A DNA stretch of 64,000 nt. Origin: DASZFV01 sp035549075 (lineage in GTDB: Bacteria > Myxococcota_A > Polyangia > Fen-1088). Below, piece by piece: positions 1-9,624 of the stretch. Every line of letters starts with the position of its first letter. The first letter of the stretch is position 1. The DNA is taken from assembly GCA_035549075.1 (NCBI GenBank), contig DASZRT010000151.1:1-64000 (forward strand). The letters run 5' to 3'. The notes under the pieces are model-generated. The model was given only the letters and a program-made list of their open reading frames with translations. It was not told where the DNA came from and did not search any database. Position numbers and translations under genes: made by a program.

Positions 1-1
1 C

Positions 2-697
<696 letters not shown>

Positions 698-705
698 GGC
701 GGGCA

Positions 706-772
706 GGGGGACTTCGTCCCCCCTACCGAACCCCCCTTTTTGAATCGTGAGCCGCGCTGGCGAAGCCAGCGC
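706..772 (+). terminator. Two hairpins downstream of rpoD, probable terminator region
   Basis: A 7-bp perfect stem (GGGGGAC / GTCCCCC, 706-712 and 716-722, loop TTC) follows the rpoD stop by 8 nt, and a short T-run lies at 737-741. A second perfect 8-bp stem (GCGCTGGC / GCCAGCGC, 754-761 and 765-772, loop GAA) follows. Neither has a T-tract immediately after the stem, so intrinsic termination is plausible but not certain; this may be a Rho-assisted end. Confidence 0.4.
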
Positions 773-796
773 TCCCGTCGTTAAATCGGGGCTGCA

Positions 797-1372
797 ATGG
801 ATCGACGGTTCTCGGTCAAGATCGGGGCGAAGGAGTACGTCGTCGAGCTCGGCACCGACGACGACGGCGCTTCGCGCGTCGTCGTCGACGGCGTTCAGGT
901 CGACGTCGACCTGAGCCTCGTCGAGCCGGGCGCTTGGCTCTTGCGCAAGCACGGCGAGCAAACGCTCGCGCGCGTCGACGCGATGGGCGCCGGCAAGGTC
1001 GGTGTGTCGATCAAGCGCGGTGGCGCGGACGTCGTCTTCGTCGAGGCGCAGGTGGCCGAGGCGCGGAGCGCGGCGGTCGCGGCGCTCGTCAAAGCGACGC
1101 GCGCTTCGGCGGCCAGCGGGCCGCTCACCGTGAAGTCGCCCATGCCGGGGCGGATCGTCAAAGTGCTCGTCAAGCCGGGCGCGCGCGTCGCCGCGGGCGC
1201 GCCCGTCGTCGTCGTCGAGGCCATGAAGATGGAGAACGAGCTGCGCGCGCCGCGCGCGGGCGTCGTCGGCAGTGTCGATCTCCGCGCCGTCGAGGGCGCC
1301 TCCGTCGAGGCCGGCCAAGATCTCGTGACGCTGACCCCCGACGCGGCGACGCGCGACGTGACGGCGGGTTAA
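797..1372 (+). CDS. Biotin/lipoyl-attachment domain protein (biotin carboxyl carrier-like)
   Basis: 191 aa. The C-terminal ~75 residues form a biotinyl domain: LTVKSPMPGRIVKVLVKPG followed by VVVEAMKMENEL, with the biotinylation lysine at about K144 in the canonical EAMKMEN motif. The N-terminal ~110 residues are a small beta-rich segment like the region before the biotinyl domain in the alpha subunits of acyl-CoA carboxylases. It would carry carboxybiotin between the carboxylase and carboxyltransferase subunits of an acetyl-/propionyl-CoA carboxylase or related decarboxylase; those partners are not in this window. It is followed closely by an unrelated outer-membrane protein, so genomic context does not fix the substrate. 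Confidence 0.85.
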   Translation: MDRRFSVKIGAKEYVVELGTDDDGASRVVVDGVQVDVDLSLVEPGAWLLRKHGEQTLARVDAMGAGKVGVSIKRGGADVVFVEAQVAEARSAAVAALVKATRASAASGPLTVKSPMPGRIVKVLVKPGARVAAGAPVVVVEAMKMENELRAPRAGVVGSVDLRAVEGASVEAGQDLVTLTPDAATRDVTAG

Positions 1373-1381
1373 GCTCGGCCG

Positions 1382-2167
1382 ATGCTGACGACGCTGGCCA
1401 CGGCGCTTGCGGCGGGCTGGCTCGCTCAGGCCGAGCCCGCGCCGCCCGAGCCCGCGCCCGCGCTGCCGCCCGCGAGCGATCCCGGCCCCGCGGAGCTCGC
1501 GCCCGCTCAACCGGCGCCCGGCCCTGCCGAGCCCGCGGCCGAAGAGCCCGGCGCCCCCAGGCCGCGCGCCGAGCCCGAACCGACGGCGCGCCCCCGCGCG
1601 AGCTCGATGGGCGTCGCCGCGCGCGTCGCCGTTCGCCTCGGCAACGAGGGCTCGTCGCTCGGCCCGCAGGTCGGCTTCTCGATCGGCGCGACCTACCAAC
1701 GCCGTTACCTGCCGCTCGGCGACGTGCTCTCGCTCGGCGTCGCCGTCGACCTGTACCACGACCACTTCTCCGAGGACGTGCAGTCGGCGCAGCCCATCAA
1801 CGGCGCGCTCGAGTCGCCGCCCGACGCCCAGCGCGTGATCTCGCAGACCAGCTTCGCGGCGCTGCAGACGCTCGGCGCCGATCTCCATGCCGTGACGATC
1901 TGGCTCGGCGTCGGTGGCGGACTCACGTTCGCGTCGCTCACGACGCCCGAGACCGCGCTCGCGCCTGGCTCGCTGAGCGCGCTGCAGCCGCTCGGCCGCG
2001 CCGCCGTCGGCGTCGACGTCGCGGTCGCCGAACGCACGGCGATCGTCGTGCGCGCCGACGTCACGCATCCCCTGACCCACCCCGAGCTCACGACGACGAC
2101 GAACATGACGGTGCGTCCCTTCGGCGATCTCTTCGACGCCGGCGTCGGCGTCCTCTACAGGTTCTAG
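1382..2167 (+). CDS. Proline-rich exported protein, probable outer-membrane beta-barrel
   Basis: 261 aa. A short hydrophobic signal sequence (LATALAAGWLAQA) is followed by about 60 residues rich in Pro-Ala-Glu, a typical periplasmic spacer. The rest is rich in alternating hydrophobic and polar strands (VAARVAVRLG, VGFSIGATY, VGVGVLYRF) and ends in a C-terminal aromatic residue, phenylalanine, as Bam-inserted barrels do. No named family was recognised. The start is ATG nine bases after the biotinyl carrier gene, and the stop overlaps the GTG of the next gene, so it probably belongs to the same transcript. Confidence 0.6.
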   Translation: MLTTLATALAAGWLAQAEPAPPEPAPALPPASDPGPAELAPAQPAPGPAEPAAEEPGAPRPRAEPEPTARPRASSMGVAARVAVRLGNEGSSLGPQVGFSIGATYQRRYLPLGDVLSLGVAVDLYHDHFSEDVQSAQPINGALESPPDAQRVISQTSFAALQTLGADLHAVTIWLGVGGGLTFASLTTPETALAPGSLSALQPLGRAAVGVDVAVAERTAIVVRADVTHPLTHPELTTTTNMTVRPFGDLFDAGVGVLYRF

Positions 2168-3282
2168 TGGCGAAGCGCGCGGGCATCGTCCTCCTGATCG
2201 CGCTGCCCGCCGCGGCGCTCGGCGCGCTCGGCGTCGTCGTCGCCGCCGCGCAGCCGTCGGCCAGCGGCCGCGTCGCGACGCACTTCGCGTCGCGCGAGGT
2301 GTTCGCGCTCGTGTTCGGCGTGCTGGTGGCGATCGCGGCGGCGCAGGTGGGCCCGCGCCGCCTGCTGCGCGCGGCGCCCGTGCTGTTCGCGTGCGCGCTG
2401 CTCGCGTCACTCGCCGTGTTCGTGCCCGGCGTCGGCGTGCACGCCGCGGGCGCGAGCCGCTGGATCCACGTCGGCCCGTTCTCGGGCGATCCCGCGCCGC
2501 TGCTCGTCGCGACGACAGCGATGCTGGTCGCCGCCTGGGCCGCGCCCGCGCGCGCCGGCCTCGTGGCCGCGTCGTCCGCCGCCGAGCGCGCACGCCACGC
2601 TCTCGCGCTCACCGCCGCCGTCGCCGCGATCGCGACCTGCGTCGCCGAGCCCGACTTCTCGGCCGCCGCGCTCACGCTGGCCGCCGTGCTGGCGGCGCTC
2701 GCGGGCGCGGGCGTCGCGGGCCGCCGCCTCATGCCCGCGACCGCCGCCGTCGTCGTCGTCCTCGCCGTGCTCGCTTCGCGGTTCGGCTACGTCGGCGGCC
2801 GCGTCAGCGGCTTCCTCGCGCCCGAGGCCGATCGCCGCGGCCACGGCTTCGAGGTGCTCGCGCTCGCGCACGCGCAGGCGAAGGCGACGCCGACGGGCGT
2901 GGGCCTCGGCCACGGCACCTCGCGCCACCGCCTGTCGTCGCCCGGGTCCGACTACGTGTTCGCCGTCGTCACCGAAGAGCTGGGCCTGCGCGGCGCGGGC
3001 GCCGTCGTGGGCGCGTGGCTCGCGATCGGCGCGGGCGCCGCGTTCGCCGCGCTGGGCGCGCGAGATCCGCACCGGCGCGCCGCCGCGCTGGGCGCGGGCG
3101 CGGCCGCCCTCGCGCCCGCCGCGCTGCACGTCGCCGTGTGCCGGGGCTGGGTGCCGATCATCGGCGTGTCGATGCCGCTCGTCAGCTACGATCCCGCCGC
3201 GACCGTCGCCGCGGGCGCCGAGCTCGGCCTCATCGCCGCGATCGCCCTCTCGCCCGGCGGCGGAGCCGACGACGACCCATGA
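2167..3282 (+). CDS. Divergent FtsW/RodA/SpoVE-family membrane protein (SEDS)
   Basis: About 371 aa, starting at a GTG that shares its G with the preceding TAG. It is almost entirely hydrophobic, with about ten predicted membrane helices. Family marks are SRWIHVGPF (cf. RWI.xG in SEDS proteins), the GVGLGHGTS loop, and SDYVFAVVTEELGLRGA, whose Asp (about residue 262) matches the essential SEDS aspartate. The usual SYGGSS stretch is changed to SYDPAA and the PSE motif is absent, so this is a divergent member. SEDS proteins polymerise lipid II glycan strands with a partner class B PBP; no PBP is adjacent here. The stop overlaps the next gene (ATGA), implying translational coupling with the ArsA-like ATPase. 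It could alternatively be a non-catalytic SEDS paralogue. Confidence 0.72.
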   Translation: MAKRAGIVLLIALPAAALGALGVVVAAAQPSASGRVATHFASREVFALVFGVLVAIAAAQVGPRRLLRAAPVLFACALLASLAVFVPGVGVHAAGASRWIHVGPFSGDPAPLLVATTAMLVAAWAAPARAGLVAASSAAERARHALALTAAVAAIATCVAEPDFSAAALTLAAVLAALAGAGVAGRRLMPATAAVVVVLAVLASRFGYVGGRVSGFLAPEADRRGHGFEVLALAHAQAKATPTGVGLGHGTSRHRLSSPGSDYVFAVVTEELGLRGAGAVVGAWLAIGAGAAFAALGARDPHRRAAALGAGAAALAPAALHVAVCRGWVPIIGVSMPLVSYDPAATVAAGAELGLIAAIALSPGGGADDDP

Positions 3283-4292
3283 CCTCCCTCCTCGAAAAGC
3301 GCTTCGTCGTCGTCTCGGGCAAAGGCGGCGTCGGCCGCACGACCGTCTCGGCCGCGCTCGCGCGCGCCGCCGCCGACGCGGGCAAGCGTGTGCTCGTCGC
3401 GCAGGCCGCGGGCGCCGAGCGGCTCGGCCGCATGTTCGGCCGCTTCGGACCCGTCGGCACGCAGGTCGTCACGCTCGCGCCCGGCGTCGACGCCGTCAAC
3501 ATGACGCCGCAGAGCGCGCTGCACGAGTACGGCCTCATGGTGCTGCGGTCCGAGCTGGTCACGCGCGCGCTCTTCGAGAACCGCGCCGTGCGTGGCTTCC
3601 TGGGCGCGATCCCCGGCCTCGACGCCTACGCCATGCTGGGCAAGGCGTGGTGGCACACGACGGAGATGCAGGGCACGCACTCGCGCTACGACCTCGTCAT
3701 CCTCGACGCGCCCGCGACCGGCCACGCGTCGCTCATGCTGCGCATCCCCGACGCGATCCTCGAGGCCATGCCGAAGGGCCCGCTCAGCAAGGACGCGCGC
3801 GCCATACGTGACCTGCTGTCGGACGCCGGGCGCGCCGCGCTCGTCATCGTGACGCTCGCCGAAGACCTGCCCGCGCGCGAGACCGCCGAGCTGGCCGCCG
3901 CCGCGCGCGACACGCTCAAGGTCGCGCTCGGCCCGATCGTCGTCAACGCCGTGCCCAGCGATGTCCTGTCGACGCCCGACGCCGATGCCGTCGTCGCCGC
4001 CGTCGCGCCGCCCACGGGCGACGCCGCGCTCGACGCGACCCTGCACCTCGCGACCAGCCTGCGCGCCCACCGCCGCGTCGCCGACGCCGCCCTCGCCCGC
4101 CTCGCGCGCGACCCGGGCGGGCCGCTCGTCCAGCTGCCCCGCCTGCCCAGCGCCGACCTCGGCCCGTCCGAGCTCGCCGTCCTCGCCGCCGCCCTCGCGC
4201 GAGGCCTCGCAGAGCCGTCTGCGACCGCTGAAATGCCCGCCCCTGCCGCACCCGCTGATCTTGTGGGACAATCGGCGCCCCGTCGGTCCTGA
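3279..4292 (+). CDS. ArsA/GET3-like ATPase with altered P-loop
   Basis: About 337 aa beginning FVVVSGKGGVGRTT, the deviant Walker A of the ArsA/MinD-type SIMIBI ATPases. The signature lysine (GK) is present, but the second lysine of KGGVGKT is an arginine here. LVILDAPATGHASLMLRIP matches the ArsA switch II/DTAPTGH region. ArsA relatives drive arsenite export or tail-anchored-protein handling; many bacterial single-domain members have unknown cargo. It overlaps the SEDS-like gene by 4 nt (ATGA), so a role together with that membrane protein is more likely than arsenic resistance: no arsB, arsC or arsR is nearby. A strong hairpin spans its stop codon. Confidence 0.75.
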   Translation: MTSLLEKRFVVVSGKGGVGRTTVSAALARAAADAGKRVLVAQAAGAERLGRMFGRFGPVGTQVVTLAPGVDAVNMTPQSALHEYGLMVLRSELVTRALFENRAVRGFLGAIPGLDAYAMLGKAWWHTTEMQGTHSRYDLVILDAPATGHASLMLRIPDAILEAMPKGPLSKDARAIRDLLSDAGRAALVIVTLAEDLPARETAELAAAARDTLKVALGPIVVNAVPSDVLSTPDADAVVAAVAPPTGDAALDATLHLATSLRAHRRVADAALARLARDPGGPLVQLPRLPSADLGPSELAVLAAALARGLAEPSATAEMPAPAAPADLVGQSAPRRS

Positions 4293-4300
4293 CGGGCGCC
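4274..4300 (+). terminator. Strong hairpin across the stop of the ArsA-like gene
   Basis: GGCGCC-c-CGTC (4274-4284) pairs with GACG-GGCGCC (4291-4300) around loop GGTCCT, with a single bulged C. The TGA stop (4290-4292) lies at the start of the right arm. A second GCCCC/GGGGC stem follows (4298-4313). There is no U-tract, so it may be a terminator or a 3'-end stabilising element separating the operon from the downstream kinase. Confidence 0.45.
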
Positions 4301-4328
4301 CCCTTCGCGGGGCTGGGGGTCATCGAAT

Positions 4329-6857
4329 GTGAGCGCGGGAGCGGGCAGCGTCAGCAACGACCGGCAGCAAGCGCCGCCGGAGCCGGCAGCACCCGCGATC
4401 GTCCGCGGTGGCTTGGTCGGCCGCTACATCGTCCTCGGCCTCCTCGGCAAGGGCGGGATGGGCGTCGTTTACTCTGCCTACGATCCCGAGCTCGATCGCA
4501 AGGTCGCCCTGAAGCTGTTGCGCGTGACCACGCGCCGCAGGGGCGAGGACTTCGACGCCAAGCGCATGCGCCTGCTGCGCGAGGCGAAGGCCATCGCGCG
4601 TCTTTCGCACCCGAGCGTCGTCGTCGTCTACGACGTCGGCACCTACGAAGACCAGGTCTTCATCGCCATGGAGCTCGTCGATGGGCTCACGATCCCGCGC
4701 TGGATCGAGGCCAAGAAGCCGAAGTGGCGCGAGGTGCTGCGCGTGTTCGTCGACGCCGGCGAGGGCATCGCCGCCGCGCACGCCGCCGATCTCATCCACC
4801 GCGATCTCAAGCCCGAGAACTTCATGGTGACGAGCGAGGGCAAGGTCCGCGTCATGGACTTCGGCCTCGCGCGCACGATCGATCGCTTCAACGACGACAT
4901 CCCGCTCGAGCAAACCGCCGACGGCGACGGCCCCACGCTGCCGGGCGTGCGCCCGCCCGAGGAGCGCCTCACCCACGAGGGCAACGTCGTCGGCACGCCC
5001 GCGTACATGCCGCCCGAGCAGTACCTCGGCGTCACCGACGAGCGGTCGGACCAATTCAGCTTCTGCGTGTCGCTGTACGAGATGATCTACGGCCAGCACC
5101 CCTTCGAGGCGCGCACACCCTTCGGCCTCACGGGCAACATCCAAGCCGGCCGCGTCCACGATGCGCCCGCGCGCACGAAGGTGCCGCTGTGGCTGCGCAA
5201 GATCCTCCTGCGCGGCATGCGCCCGCGCCCCGAAGATCGTTACGCCTCGATGAGCGAGCTGCTCGCGGCCCTGCGCAAGGACCCGAGCGTCATGCGCAAG
5301 TACTGGCTCATCGCCGGCACCGTCTTCGCGGCGGCGGGCGCCCTCGCCTTCGGCCTGCAGCGCGCCACCGACGCCAAGCGTGCCTTCTGCGCCGCCGGCC
5401 CCGAGAAGCTGAGCGGCGCCTGGGAGCTGCCCGGCCGCGTCGTCGGCGGCGAAGGCCCACGCCACGCCGCCGTCCGCCAAGCGTTCCTCGCGACGGGCAA
5501 GCCCTACGCGCCAGATGCCGTCCGCGGTGTCACCAAGCTCCTCGACGACTACGCGACGAAGTGGGTCGGCCTCTACAGGGACTCGTGCGAGGCCACCCAA
5601 GTGCGAGGCGAACAATCGGCCGAGCTCCTCGACCTGCGCACGAGCTGCCTCAACGATCGCCTAGGTGGCTTGCGCGCTCTCACGGACGTCTTCAGCACGG
5701 CGACCGGCGAGGTCGTCGAGCACGCCATCGACGCCGCCCACGCGCTGACGCCCCTCGACGGCTGCAGCGACGTCAAACAGTTGCGTTCGTTGATTCCTCC
5801 GCCAGATTCCGCGGTGAAGGCGCGCGTCGAACAAATCAGACGCGAGCTCGCTCAGATCAAAGCCGTCCATGACGCCGGTAAGTACACGGCGGCGGTCGAT
5901 CGTCTCAAACCCGTGCTCCGCGAAGCGCAGACGTTGGGCTACCGCCCCCTCGAAGCAGAGGTGCTCACGCGCCTGGGGACCATCGAGAGTGAGCTGGCGC
6001 GGTTCTCTGAGGCCGAGACCACGCTCCAACAGGCCCTCAACACATCCGTCGGATCGCACCACGACGATCTCCTCCCAGAGATCTCGGCGTGGCTCATTTG
6101 GGTCACCGGATATCAGCGACGCTTCGCCGAGGCCGACCATTGGCGGCAGTTCGCGGACTCGACGATCGAACGAAGCGGCGCCTCTCAGTCGATCACGTAC
6201 GCCTGGCTTCTGAACAACGTCGGCGTCGTCTACATTCTCGAGGGGCGTCTCCCCGAGGCGCTCGAGTACTGCCAAAAAGGTAAGGACCTCAAGGAGCAGC
6301 TTCTCGGCCCCAACGATCCCGACGTGGCCATCTCATTGGGCAACATCTCTTTGGCATTGAACAACATGGGCCGCCTCAACGAGGCCCTCGAACGAAGCAC
6401 GGCTAGCTTGCACATCCTGGAGCGGGCCGTTGGCGCATCGCACCCCAAAGTCGCCATGGAGCTCAGCAACAACGCCGAGGTGCTTCTCAGTCTCGGACGC
6501 GCCGGCGAAGCGCTCGCGGAATACCGTCGGGCGCTGAACATCTGGCAGCAGGAATTTGGTCAAGAAGAGACCCAGGTGGCTTATGGCCTCACGGGCAGCG
6601 GCCGCGCGTTGATCGCGCTCGGGCGCGAAGACGAGGCGATCGAACCGCTTCGTCGCGCCCTCTCGATCCGTGAGCGCCTCGACCGTGATCCGTCGCGCCT
6701 CTCCGAGACCGAGTTTGCGCTCGCGATGGCCCTGCAAAAGCGGCAATCGCCGAACGCGCTGTCGATGGCGCGCCGCGCGCTCGATCACCAAAAGCTCGTT
6801 CGCAACCAATCGACGAACATCACGAAGATTGCAACGTGGATCTCCGAGCACAGCTAG
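4329..6857 (+). CDS. Transmembrane Ser/Thr protein kinase with C-terminal TPR repeats
   Basis: 842 aa from a GTG start. Residues ~30-300 form a Hanks-type kinase: G-loop LLGKGGMGVVY (G40-G45), VALK with K62, catalytic loop HRDLKPEN (D159), DFGLA (D177) and GTPAYMPPEQ, so all catalytic residues are present. A single membrane helix (WLIAGTVFAAAGALAFGLQ, ~325-345) is followed by a periplasmic segment. From ~500 to the end lie several TPR units (e.g. NNVGVVYILEGRLPEALEYC, LGNISLALNNMGRLNEALE). This kinase-TM-TPR layout is typical of myxobacterial signalling kinases; the TPRs probably recruit partners or sense an envelope ligand. Substrate is unknown. No partner phosphatase is adjacent. Confidence 0.93.
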   Translation: MSAGAGSVSNDRQQAPPEPAAPAIVRGGLVGRYIVLGLLGKGGMGVVYSAYDPELDRKVALKLLRVTTRRRGEDFDAKRMRLLREAKAIARLSHPSVVVVYDVGTYEDQVFIAMELVDGLTIPRWIEAKKPKWREVLRVFVDAGEGIAAAHAADLIHRDLKPENFMVTSEGKVRVMDFGLARTIDRFNDDIPLEQTADGDGPTLPGVRPPEERLTHEGNVVGTPAYMPPEQYLGVTDERSDQFSFCVSLYEMIYGQHPFEARTPFGLTGNIQAGRVHDAPARTKVPLWLRKILLRGMRPRPEDRYASMSELLAALRKDPSVMRKYWLIAGTVFAAAGALAFGLQRATDAKRAFCAAGPEKLSGAWELPGRVVGGEGPRHAAVRQAFLATGKPYAPDAVRGVTKLLDDYATKWVGLYRDSCEATQVRGEQSAELLDLRTSCLNDRLGGLRALTDVFSTATGEVVEHAIDAAHALTPLDGCSDVKQLRSLIPPPDSAVKARVEQIRRELAQIKAVHDAGKYTAAVDRLKPVLREAQTLGYRPLEAEVLTRLGTIESELARFSEAETTLQQALNTSVGSHHDDLLPEISAWLIWVTGYQRRFAEADHWRQFADSTIERSGASQSITYAWLLNNVGVVYILEGRLPEALEYCQKGKDLKEQLLGPNDPDVAISLGNISLALNNMGRLNEALERSTASLHILERAVGASHPKVAMELSNNAEVLLSLGRAGEALAEYRRALNIWQQEFGQEETQVAYGLTGSGRALIALGREDEAIEPLRRALSIRERLDRDPSRLSETEFALAMALQKRQSPNALSMARRALDHQKLVRNQSTNITKIATWISEHS

Positions 6858-6909
6858 TTCGATGCGCTTTGCTATTGAGCGCCGATGAGAGATAGGTTGT
6901 AGCGCTCTC

Positions 6910-9435
6910 GTGATTCCGCTCCTTTGGGCCCTCCTGGCCCTCGAATCCGGCAGTCCCCAGACCGCCGCCCATCGGATCGACCACGCGCCCGTGATCGACG
7001 GACGCCTCGACGAGGCGGTCTGGCAGAACGCGCCGGTCACCGACGCCTTCACGCAGCAGTACCCGCTCGACAAGGAAGCGCCGACCGAGCGCACGACGAT
7101 GCGCGTGCTCTACGACGACGAGGCCGTTTACTTCGGCTTCGAGCTCGAGCACAAGAACACGCCGATTTTCGGACGTCTGACGCGGCGGGACCGCGACTCC
7201 GAGAGCGAGTGGATCTCCGTCCAGATCGACACGCGCCGCGAGGGCAAGGCGGTCTATACGTTCGGGCTCAACGTCGTCGGCGTCGTCGTCGACGCGATCA
7301 TCTCCGAGCCCTCCAACTGGAACTTCGACTGGGACGAGGTCTGGGAGGCGCGGTCGGCGCGCACGCCGACGGGATGGACGGCCGAGTTCAAGATCCCGCT
7401 GCGCATTCTGCGCTTCGACGCCACACAACCCGTGCAGAGCTGGGGCCTGCAAGCGATCCGTTACCTCGCCCAAAACCAAGAATTCGATCTTTGGTCGTAC
7501 GTTCCGCGCGACGCGGCCAACCCGTTGGCGCGTTTCGGTCGTTTGGACGGTCTCGAGAACCTCAAACCCGGTGGCGCCCTCGAGCTGCGACCTTTTGCCG
7601 CAGGCCACGTCACGCGCCAAGATGCCACGGACCAAACGTCAGCCACGGGGATCAGCGCCGGCGTCTCAGGCGGCCTCGATCTCAAGTGGCACGCCACGCA
7701 GGACCTGACGCTCGACGCCGCGTTCTTGCCCGACTTCGCCCAGGTCGAGGCCGATCAGCTCATCCTCAACCTCACCAACTACGAGACGTTGCTGCCCGAG
7801 AAGCGGCCGTTGTTCCTCGAAGGCGCCGAGGTGTTCTCGTTCCCGCTGCAGATCTTCTATTCGCGGCGCATCGGCAACGTACCGACCGCGCCTACGCTGC
7901 TCGACGACATGACGTTGAAGCTCGTCAACGTCCCGTCGCCCGCGCAGATCTACGGCGCGGCCAAGCTCGTCGGACACCTCGGCCAGAACTGGACGATCGG
8001 CGCGCTCACCGCCGTGACGGGCCGCAACGAGGTCGTCACGCAGGGCATGGACGGGATGCGGACGAACCGTCTCGCGGCGCCGCTGCGCGCTTCGGAAGTG
8101 CTGCGCATCAAGCGCGAGTGGGGCACGACCGGCCACATCGGCTTCTTCGGCACCGCGACCAACACGTTCGAAAACGGCGAGACGTATCCCGGTTTCGGCA
8201 CGGGGATGCAGCTCTGCCCGTCGGGCACGGCGGCTCCGATCGGCGCGCGCTGCTTCCGCGAAAGCTACGTCGCCGGCATCGATGCGCTCTGGCACTCGCC
8301 TTCGGGCGACTACTCGGCGAACGCCGCGCTCATCGAGTCGTTCATTCACGGCGGCCTCGACGCCGTTCAGCTCGACGGCACGAAGATCGGCCCCGGCGCG
8401 CGAGCGCCCGGCGCTTGGCTGCGGCTCGCGAAGGACGGCGGCAAGCTGCTCGTGAGCGGCACGTACTCTGGCTTGGGGCAGCGCCTCGACTACAACGACC
8501 TCGGCTACATGCAGCGCCAAAACCTCCACGAGGCCACGGCGTCGGTGGGGTACCGCACGCTCGCGCCTGGCCGCCTCACGACCGAGACCGTCTCGAACCT
8601 CACCGTCACGCAGCGCCGCTCGCTCTCGGGCCTCGATCTCGGCCAGATCTACGAGCTCAACACCAAGCTGCGGTTCCTCAACTACTGGAGCGCCTTCGCG
8701 GCGCTCGATCTCGCGCCCGCCCACTACGACGACCGCGAGGTCGGCGACGGCACGGCGCTCGAGCGCGGCTCGTACGTCGGCGCGCGCCTCGATCTCTCGA
8801 GCGACCCGAAGCAGCCGGTGGCCGTGGACTTCTCCGGACAGATGCAGTCGATCGAGCGCGACGCCTGGTACCTGTCGCTGACCGGCACGCTCTCGCTGAA
8901 CCTCTTGCCTCAGTTCGAGCTCACGCTGTCACCCGTGGTCACGCGGTCGCTGGGCGAGCGTCGCTTCGCGTGGGAGCAGAGCGGCGCCATGGGCGGCAAC
9001 GAGTACGTGTTCGGCAGCCTCGACGCGAAGAGCGTGGGCGCGACCCTGCGCGCCGGCTACACGTTCGCGCCGCGGATCTCGCTGACGACTTACGCCCAGG
9101 CTTTTCTCGCCTCCGGAAGCTTCACCGATCGGCGCGTCGTCGCCGCGCAGCCCGGCGCGCGCGTGCGGCTGGACGCGATCGCCGCGGCGCCGACGACGAC
9201 CATGCTGCCCGCCGGGATGACGACTCCGGATTTCGAGCAGGCCGCTTTGAATCTGAGCGTCGTCTTCGGCTGGGAGTATCTACCAGGTTCGACACTCTAC
9301 TTGGTGTACTCGCGCTCACAACTTCCGAGCATCAACATTCCCGATCTCGGCGCGCACCTGGCGCCACGCGCGCTTGGCCGCGGTTCGTCCACCGACGTCG
9401 TGTTCTTGAAGCTGACGTACTGGTGGGCGAGCTGA
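6910..9435 (+). CDS. CBM9-like / DUF5916 outer-membrane protein
   Basis: 841 aa, GTG start with a short signal sequence (LLWALLALESGSPQTA). The N-terminal ~200 residues carry a family-9 carbohydrate-binding-type fold signature (APVIDGRLDEAVWQNAP ... YDDEAVYFGFELE ... WDEVWEARSARTPTGWTAEFKIPL). The remainder is beta-rich with the DUF5916 feature PDFAQVEADQLILNLTNYE / LPEKRPLFLEGAEVF and ends like a barrel (VFLKLTYWWAS). Members of this family are surface or outer-membrane proteins of Bacteroidota and Myxococcota with unknown substrate, probably glycan or peptide related. The gene stands alone between the kinase and the peptide locus. Confidence 0.8.
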   Translation: MIPLLWALLALESGSPQTAAHRIDHAPVIDGRLDEAVWQNAPVTDAFTQQYPLDKEAPTERTTMRVLYDDEAVYFGFELEHKNTPIFGRLTRRDRDSESEWISVQIDTRREGKAVYTFGLNVVGVVVDAIISEPSNWNFDWDEVWEARSARTPTGWTAEFKIPLRILRFDATQPVQSWGLQAIRYLAQNQEFDLWSYVPRDAANPLARFGRLDGLENLKPGGALELRPFAAGHVTRQDATDQTSATGISAGVSGGLDLKWHATQDLTLDAAFLPDFAQVEADQLILNLTNYETLLPEKRPLFLEGAEVFSFPLQIFYSRRIGNVPTAPTLLDDMTLKLVNVPSPAQIYGAAKLVGHLGQNWTIGALTAVTGRNEVVTQGMDGMRTNRLAAPLRASEVLRIKREWGTTGHIGFFGTATNTFENGETYPGFGTGMQLCPSGTAAPIGARCFRESYVAGIDALWHSPSGDYSANAALIESFIHGGLDAVQLDGTKIGPGARAPGAWLRLAKDGGKLLVSGTYSGLGQRLDYNDLGYMQRQNLHEATASVGYRTLAPGRLTTETVSNLTVTQRRSLSGLDLGQIYELNTKLRFLNYWSAFAALDLAPAHYDDREVGDGTALERGSYVGARLDLSSDPKQPVAVDFSGQMQSIERDAWYLSLTGTLSLNLLPQFELTLSPVVTRSLGERRFAWEQSGAMGGNEYVFGSLDAKSVGATLRAGYTFAPRISLTTYAQAFLASGSFTDRRVVAAQPGARVRLDAIAAAPTTTMLPAGMTTPDFEQAALNLSVVFGWEYLPGSTLYLVYSRSQLPSINIPDLGAHLAPRALGRGSSTDVVFLKLTYWWAS

Positions 9436-9563
9436 GCTAATCGTCCAAGAAGTTACAGCGCCGATACTCAGCACGATCGTATAAGTCGACGCTGCATCTC
9501 GTCGCAGGCCTTGATGTCACTCGCTGCGTGACTCAGGGACTGTGCGCCAGCCATGCCTGTGGT

Positions 9564-9579
9564 TGGCACACGAGGTGCT
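9564..9579 (+). promoter_or_regulatory. Sigma-54-like -24/-12 promoter of repeat-peptide gene 1
   Basis: TGGCAC-N5-GTGCT matches the consensus TGGCAC-N5-TTGCW with one mismatch. The invariant GG (9565-9566) and GC (9577-9578) are 12 bp apart, centre to centre, as required. Transcription would start near 9590, about 35 nt before the ATG at 9625. The second repeat-peptide gene has an equivalent element at nearly the same distance, which strengthens the call. Confidence 0.6.
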
Positions 9580-9624
9580 GACGTGCCCATGCGCAGCACG
9601 AACCCAACCAACCGGAGAATGACC

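Noticed and set aside
3186..4271. 361-codon minus-strand frame opposite the ArsA-like gene
   Set aside because: Gly/Arg/Glu-rich shadow translation; the plus-strand frame has the P-loop and ArsA motifs.
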